Of a DNA stretch of 6,027 nucleotides, positions 5,598 to 6,027 are shown piece by piece. Positions within the stretch are counted from its first letter, which is position 1; each line of letters begins with the position of its first letter. Position numbers and translations under genes: made by a program. This stretch comes from Alphaproteobacteria bacterium. GTDB lineage: Bacteria; Pseudomonadota; Alphaproteobacteria; Rhodobacterales; Rhodobacteraceae. Under the pieces are notes generated by a model. It saw only the letters and a program-made list of their open reading frames with translations. It searched no databases and was not told the DNA's origin. The DNA lies in the NCBI GenBank assembly GCA_024277955.1, contig JAJRUE010000245.1:1-6027 (forward strand), written 5' to 3'.

Positions 5598-6027
5598 CGC
5601 TTGGCGCTGCGCCCGAAATCCGGCGCGTCGGTGTCCTGACCGGCTTCGATGATGCCGCGCCGGATGGCGCGCGTCCGGGTGAAATAGTCCTGCAGATGCA
5701 CGCCATCGCCGGTGCGTATCGCGCGTTGCAGGGCGAAAAGCTCTTCGGTGAAGCGGCCGAGGATTTCCAGCGTCGCGTCCTTGTTGTGCAGGAACACGTC
5801 GCGCCACATCACCGGGTCCGAGGCCGCGATCCGGGTAAAGTCGCGAAAACCGGCGGCGGAGTATTTGATCACTTCGCGGTCGGTGACGCGGCGCAGGTCG
5901 TCGGCGACCCCGACCATCGTGTAGGCGATCAGGTGCGGCGCGTGGCTGGTCACCGCAAGCACAAGATCGTGGTGGTCGGCCTCCATGATTTCCACACTCG
6001 CGCCCATCGCCTGCCAAAGCGAGGTCA
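5594..6027 (-). CDS. tyrA: Prephenate/arogenate dehydrogenase, C-terminal part (5' end cut by window edge)
   Basis: The visible 144 residues are the helical C-terminal domain of a TyrA/TyrC-family enzyme, which oxidatively decarboxylates prephenate or arogenate with NAD(P)+ in tyrosine synthesis. The frame is open to the right edge (TSLWQAMGASVEIM and onward), so the Met at 6007 is internal and the NAD-binding Rossmann half lies outside the window. Diagnostic is HHDLVLAVTSHAPHLIAY, the conserved segment of the substrate-binding domain, followed by AAGFRDFTRIAASDPVMWRD. The tail DAPDFGR is one I associate with alphaproteobacterial members. The stop at 5594-5596 overlaps the extensin start (ATGA). 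Whether it prefers prephenate, arogenate or both cannot be told, so tyrC would be an equally fair name. Confidence 0.9.
   Translation of the reverse strand, partial: TSLWQAMGASVEIMEADHHDLVLAVTSHAPHLIAYTMVGVADDLRRVTDREVIKYSAAGFRDFTRIAASDPVMWRDVFLHNKDATLEILGRFTEELFALQRAIRTGDGVHLQDYFTRTRAIRRGIIEAGQDTDAPDFGRSAKR

Noticed and set aside
5598..6017. Upstream extension of the extensin gene to an ATG at 6017
   Set aside because: It overlaps the clearly real dehydrogenase frame, and the segment before Met at 5597 is not protein-like while a signal peptide starts exactly there.

Overview
The window looks like ordinary, GC-rich chromosomal sequence from an alphaproteobacterium, most likely a member of the Rhodobacteraceae (roseobacter group). 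I infer this from protein recognition and from base and codon composition, not from a marker gene. Coding density is about 97%. I see no RNA gene, CRISPR array, transposase, integrase or att-like repeat, and no composition break that would suggest recent transfer.

Layout from left to right. (1) Positions 1-3090, minus strand: a two-gene cassette read from right to left. A MotA/TolQ/ExbB-type proton-channel protein (1852-3090) is followed after 3 bp by a MotB/OmpA-type partner (1-1848) that runs off the left edge. The partner has one N-terminal membrane helix, an Asp at the ion-site position, and at least 560 residues of proline-free coiled coil. Part of that coil is built from 28-residue (84-bp) tandem repeats. 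(2) Positions 3091-3161: a short gap with a good promoter candidate and a 7-bp inverted repeat. (3) Positions 3162-3722, minus strand: a ChaC-type glutathione-specific gamma-glutamylcyclotransferase with its own near-consensus sigma70 promoter at 3749-3776. (4) Positions 3788-4789, plus strand: a DUF2125 envelope protein, divergent from chaC. (5) Positions 4800-5597, minus strand: an exported extensin-family protein with M15-like zinc-ligand motifs. It converges on the DUF2125 gene with only a 10-bp gap. (6) Positions 5594-6027, minus strand: the C-terminal part of a prephenate/arogenate dehydrogenase (TyrA/TyrC family), cut by the right edge. It overlaps the extensin gene by 4 bp in an ATGA junction.

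How the genes relate. Three of the six loci concern the cell envelope: the stator-like pair, DUF2125 and extensin. The other two are cytoplasmic metabolism: glutathione turnover and tyrosine synthesis. The best candidate for an under-described system is the stator-like pair. It has the parts of an ion-driven 5:2 motor (four-helix channel, one-helix partner with an Asp, and a peptidoglycan-binding domain expected beyond the left edge) together with a long cytoplasmic tail and a very long periplasmic coiled coil. No flagellar, Tol or TonB gene lies beside it. Its job cannot be read from this window. No stretch over 300 bases lacks a gene.
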